Source of the DNA: Candidatus Paceibacter sp.
GTDB taxonomy: Bacteria > Patescibacteriota > Patescibacteriia > SG8-24 > DYFX01
Length of the DNA: 6,826 nucleotides
Direction: 5' to 3'
NCBI GenBank assembly: GCA_020724945.1
Contig: DYFX01000053.1
Location: forward strand, 1-6,826
Below the pieces are notes generated by a model. It made no database searches. It was not told the DNA's origin and worked only from the letters and a program-made list of their open reading frames with translations. A program made the position numbers and the translations under genes. Below, piece after piece: positions 5,320 to 6,826 of the stretch (the stretch's first letter is position 1; the number at the start of each line of letters is the position of its first letter).

Positions 5320-6582
5320 GTCGAGCTTGAGGCGCATGGAACGGCGGAGCTTCGCGAGGCCGGCCTCCTGCAGCTGCCGGATGCGTTCGCGGCTCAAGCC
5401 GTACTTGTCGCCGATTTCCCGGAGGGTCAGTTCGTCGTCGGTGAGGCCGAAGCGCAGGCGCAGGACATCCTGCTCCATGGGTTTCAGCTTCCGGAACTCC
5501 TCCTCAAGGAGCAGGTGTCCCTTGTCGGGGATGAGCGGCGTCCACGGCAGGGGTTCCTCGGCCTCGACGGCGAGGAAGTCTCCGAGCGGATCGTCGCGTT
5601 CCGAGCTGATCGGCTCGTCGATCGAGACGGGCGATTGCGTCCACACGCGCATCTTCCCGATCTTCTCCGCGTCGACGCCCATGGCCTTCGCCAGGTCTTC
5701 GTCGGTCGGTTCCCGGCCGAGCTCGGCCGCCATCTCGGAGCGCTTCTTGCCGATCTGATGTCCCGCGTCGAGCAGGTGGACCGGCAGACGGATCGTGCGT
5801 CCCTTGTCGGCGATCGCGCGTCCGATGGCGTGGCGGATCCACCAGGTGACATAGGTCGAAAAGCGGAAGCCTCGGCGGTAGTCGAAGAGCGGCACGGCGT
5901 GCATCAGCCCGATGTTGCCTTCCTGCACGAGGTCCGGCAGGGGGAGCAGGCCGACGAACCGTTTGGCCACATTGACCACCAGGCGCAGGTTCGCCTCGAC
6001 CAGGATGCGCACGATGCCGGAACCTTCGGGGTCTTCCTTGAGGAACCGGATCATCGAGTCCTTTTCCGGCGAGCTCGGACCGAAGTAGATGCCGGTCAGC
6101 GCGGTCTCGAGGCGCCGCCCCTTCAGCCCTTTCGGATTGAACGCTTCGATGAAGGCTTGCGCCGCGAGGCGGTCCTCCGTCGACGCCTTCTTCCGACCGC
6201 GGCTCTTCAGGAGCCGCTCGGCTTCGGCGAGGCGCACGACGACGATGCGGACCGCGCGGGCCGCCATGCGTCGTCCGAGCTCGATCTCTTCGGCGGGCGT
6301 GAGCAGGGTCGGGCCCTTCTGCAGTTCGCGGAGGTAGCGGCCGAAGGGGCTGACGCCCGATTCCGCCCCGCCCTCGCTGTCGCGTCGTGCAGGCTTAGCC
6401 TCGATGAAGGGAGTGTCCTCCCGGTCGTCGTCCGCGTCAGGCTTCTCCTCCTCGTCGAGGAGGGACAGGGTTTTCGCCGCGCGGGCTTCGCTCGCGCCCG
6501 GCGTCGCGGTCGATCGCCGGCGTTTCGTGGCGCGAGCGCCGCGCTTGGCGGGGGTCGCGAAAGAACGCGTTTTCTTGGCCAT
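5311..6582 (-). CDS. Sigma-70 family RNA polymerase sigma factor (RpoD/SigA-like, group 1 or 2)
   Basis: 423 aa. It directs RNA polymerase to promoters. Residues 1-35 are Lys/Arg/Ala-rich, then comes an acidic stretch (43-56); no region 1.1 is recognisable. Region 1.2 is SPFGRYLRELQKGPTLLTPA (78-97). An insert of about 80 residues (108-190) precedes region 2, which reads LVEANLRLVVNVAKRF (194-209), DLVQEGNIGLMHAV (217-230), YRRGFRFSTYVTWWIRHAIG (235-254) and GRTIRLPVH (261-269). Region 3 includes LGREPTDEDLAKAMGV (288-303) and the finger PVSIDEP (318-324). Region 4.2 has the -35-reading helix-turn-helix LTLREIGDKYGLSRERIRQL (385-404). The aromatics that melt the -10 are kept (Tyr244, Trp247, Trp248), but E. 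coli Gln437 and Thr440 correspond to His251 and Gly254. The start is well supported by GAGGAGG (6594-6588) 5 nt upstream of the ATG. All core regions favour a housekeeping-type factor, but group 1 versus group 2 is unresolved. Confidence 0.93.
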   Translation of the reverse strand: MAKKTRSFATPAKRGARATKRRRSTATPGASEARAAKTLSLLDEEEKPDADDDREDTPFIEAKPARRDSEGGAESGVSPFGRYLRELQKGPTLLTPAEEIELGRRMAARAVRIVVVRLAEAERLLKSRGRKKASTEDRLAAQAFIEAFNPKGLKGRRLETALTGIYFGPSSPEKDSMIRFLKEDPEGSGIVRILVEANLRLVVNVAKRFVGLLPLPDLVQEGNIGLMHAVPLFDYRRGFRFSTYVTWWIRHAIGRAIADKGRTIRLPVHLLDAGHQIGKKRSEMAAELGREPTDEDLAKAMGVDAEKIGKMRVWTQSPVSIDEPISSERDDPLGDFLAVEAEEPLPWTPLIPDKGHLLLEEEFRKLKPMEQDVLRLRFGLTDDELTLREIGDKYGLSRERIRQLQEAGLAKLRRSMRLKLDTA

Positions 6583-6587
6583 GTCTG

Positions 6588-6594
6588 CCTCCTC
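6588..6594 (-). promoter_or_regulatory. Ribosome binding site of the sigma factor gene
   Basis: GAGGAGG on the minus strand with ideal 5-nt spacing to the ATG at 6582-6580. This fixes the start codon and predicts strong initiation. Confidence 0.88.
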
Positions 6595-6627
6595 ATCAGG
6601 CGATGGGCGTCCGTCGTCGGACCCTTC

Positions 6628-6656
6628 CTCTTATCAGGTCATCGGCAATCGGTCAA
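6628..6656 (-). promoter_or_regulatory. Candidate promoter of the sigma factor gene
   Basis: Minus strand: TTGACC -35 (6656-6651, 5 of 6), 17-bp spacer ending in TGA, and TAAGAG -10 (6633-6628), giving an extended -10 of the form TGnTAAGAG. The -10 lacks the conserved final T, so the call is weaker than those of the tRNAs. A start near 6621 gives a leader of about 40 nt. The leader could form a small stem, GTCCG (6622-6618) with CGGAC (6613-6609), ahead of the ribosome site. Confidence 0.45.
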
Positions 6657-6666
6657 GCCCAGCCCC

Positions 6667-6695
6667 TTGCCAAGCCGCACCGTTTTTGGTAGCAT
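6667..6695 (+). promoter_or_regulatory. Promoter of the plus-strand CAU tRNA
   Basis: TTGCCA -35 (6667-6672, 5 of 6), exactly 17 bp, then TAGCAT -10 (6690-6695) with TG at 6687-6688 making an extended -10. The predicted start near 6702 leaves about 14 nt of leader before the tRNA. It is divergent from the sigma gene promoter, with the two -35 elements about 10 bp apart. Confidence 0.72.
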
Positions 6696-6715
6696 TTTGC
6701 CGGTACGACCCCCGT

Positions 6716-6792
6716 GGCGGGGTAGCTCAGTTGGTTAGAGCGTGGGACTCATAAGCCCAAGGTCGAGGGTTCGACCCCCTCTCCCGCTACCA
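6716..6792 (+). tRNA. tRNA-Met (elongator, anticodon CAT), CCA encoded; tRNA-Ile2 not fully excluded
   Basis: 77 nt. Acceptor GGCGGGG/TCCCGCT (G1-U72 and G7-U66 wobbles), D arm GCTC-AGTTGGTTA-GAGC with C11-G24 as in elongators, anticodon stem TGGGA/GCCCA with loop CTCATAA, variable AGGTC, T arm GAGGG-TTCGACC-CCCTC, discriminator A, encoded CCA. The pair at 31-39 next to the loop is an A-G mismatch, leaving a 4-bp anticodon stem. A CAT anticodon can also belong to tRNA-Ile2, in which C34 becomes lysidine. The E. coli lysidine-synthetase determinants C4-G69 and C5-G68 are here G4-C69 and G5-C68, which favours Met, but this does not settle identity in a distant lineage. Confidence 0.9.
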
Positions 6793-6825
6793 AAAATTCC
6801 TCATCCGCATGGGTGGGGAATTTTT
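6792..6825 (+). terminator. Rho-independent terminator of the plus-strand CAU tRNA
   Basis: Bases 6792-6806 and 6811-6825 form a 15-bp stem (two G-U pairs, otherwise Watson-Crick) around a GCAT loop, ending in five T. The first stem base, 6792, is A76 of the tRNA, so the hairpin begins inside the CCA end, as at tRNA-fMet. Confidence 0.9.
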
Positions 6826-6826
6826 C

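Noticed and set aside
6605..6625. Stem-loop in the sigma gene leader as a riboswitch or thermosensor
   Set aside because: Only a 5-bp stem with a bulged extension, and the predicted transcript start falls at its edge; too weak to claim beyond a note in the promoter entry.
5155..6738. Open plus-strand frame of 527 codons opposite the sigma gene
   Set aside because: It is the antisense shadow of the GC-rich sigma gene, and its start lies in the terminator and tRNA. The opening AGAGLEPATSRL is a familiar spurious translation of the complement of a tRNA gene.
6404..6754. Small plus-strand ORF ending in GGVAQLVRAWDS
   Set aside because: The end is the well-known false translation of a tRNA 5' half; the rest is antisense to the sigma gene.
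1..6826. An undescribed multi-gene system, defence island or mobile element
   Set aside because: All protein genes belong to recognised housekeeping families, and there are no transposase, integrase, toxin-antitoxin, nuclease or repeat-array signs on either strand.

Overview
This is an ordinary, tightly packed bacterial chromosome segment with high GC content (about 60-65% by eye). No phage, transposon, CRISPR or defence genes are visible. The organism is bacterial: it has a bacterial-type AspRS, ScpA/ScpB, a sigma-70 factor, a formyl-methionine initiator tRNA and encoded CCA tails. Compact genes, ATGA/GTGA overlaps, an S11 peptidase without its usual C-terminal domain, an AspRS without its insertion domain and a lysine-rich tail on a small enzyme would fit a streamlined lineage such as the Patescibacteria (CPR). 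That placement is an inference from gene style, not a phylogenetic result.

Positions 1-5112 hold six co-directional + strand genes: the 3' part of aspS; a YbaK-type aminoacyl-tRNA deacylase with a histone-like lysine tail; scpA and scpB (the SMC kleisin and its winged-helix partner); an S11 D-Ala-D-Ala carboxypeptidase; and a GT4 glycosyltransferase. Gaps are 52, 14, -4, -4 and 22 nt. The only strong terminator is at 5124-5156, so they could form one operon joining tRNA charging and quality control, chromosome segregation and envelope building. A dispersed-repeat-like hairpin sits between aspS and the deacylase gene and may supply the latter's ribosome binding site. A candidate extended -10 element lies just before the glycosyltransferase.

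Positions 5124-6826 hold a sigma-70 family factor on the minus strand, flanked by two CAU-anticodon tRNAs. The initiator tRNA-fMet is on the minus strand downstream of the sigma gene. A probable elongator tRNA-Met is on the plus strand, divergent from the sigma gene. Each tRNA ends in an encoded CCA whose last A is the first base of a perfectly or near-perfectly paired terminator hairpin. Both tRNAs, and the sigma gene more weakly, have recognisable -35/-10 promoters with 17-bp spacers.

I did not find an undescribed multi-gene system. The most unusual points are molecular details: C33 and an A29-U41 pair in the initiator tRNA, an A31xG39 mismatch in the second tRNA, the AspRS that lacks its GAD insertion, the sigma region 2.4 substitutions at the residues that read promoter position -12, and the tRNA-terminator fusions. 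No gene-free stretch exceeds 300 bases.
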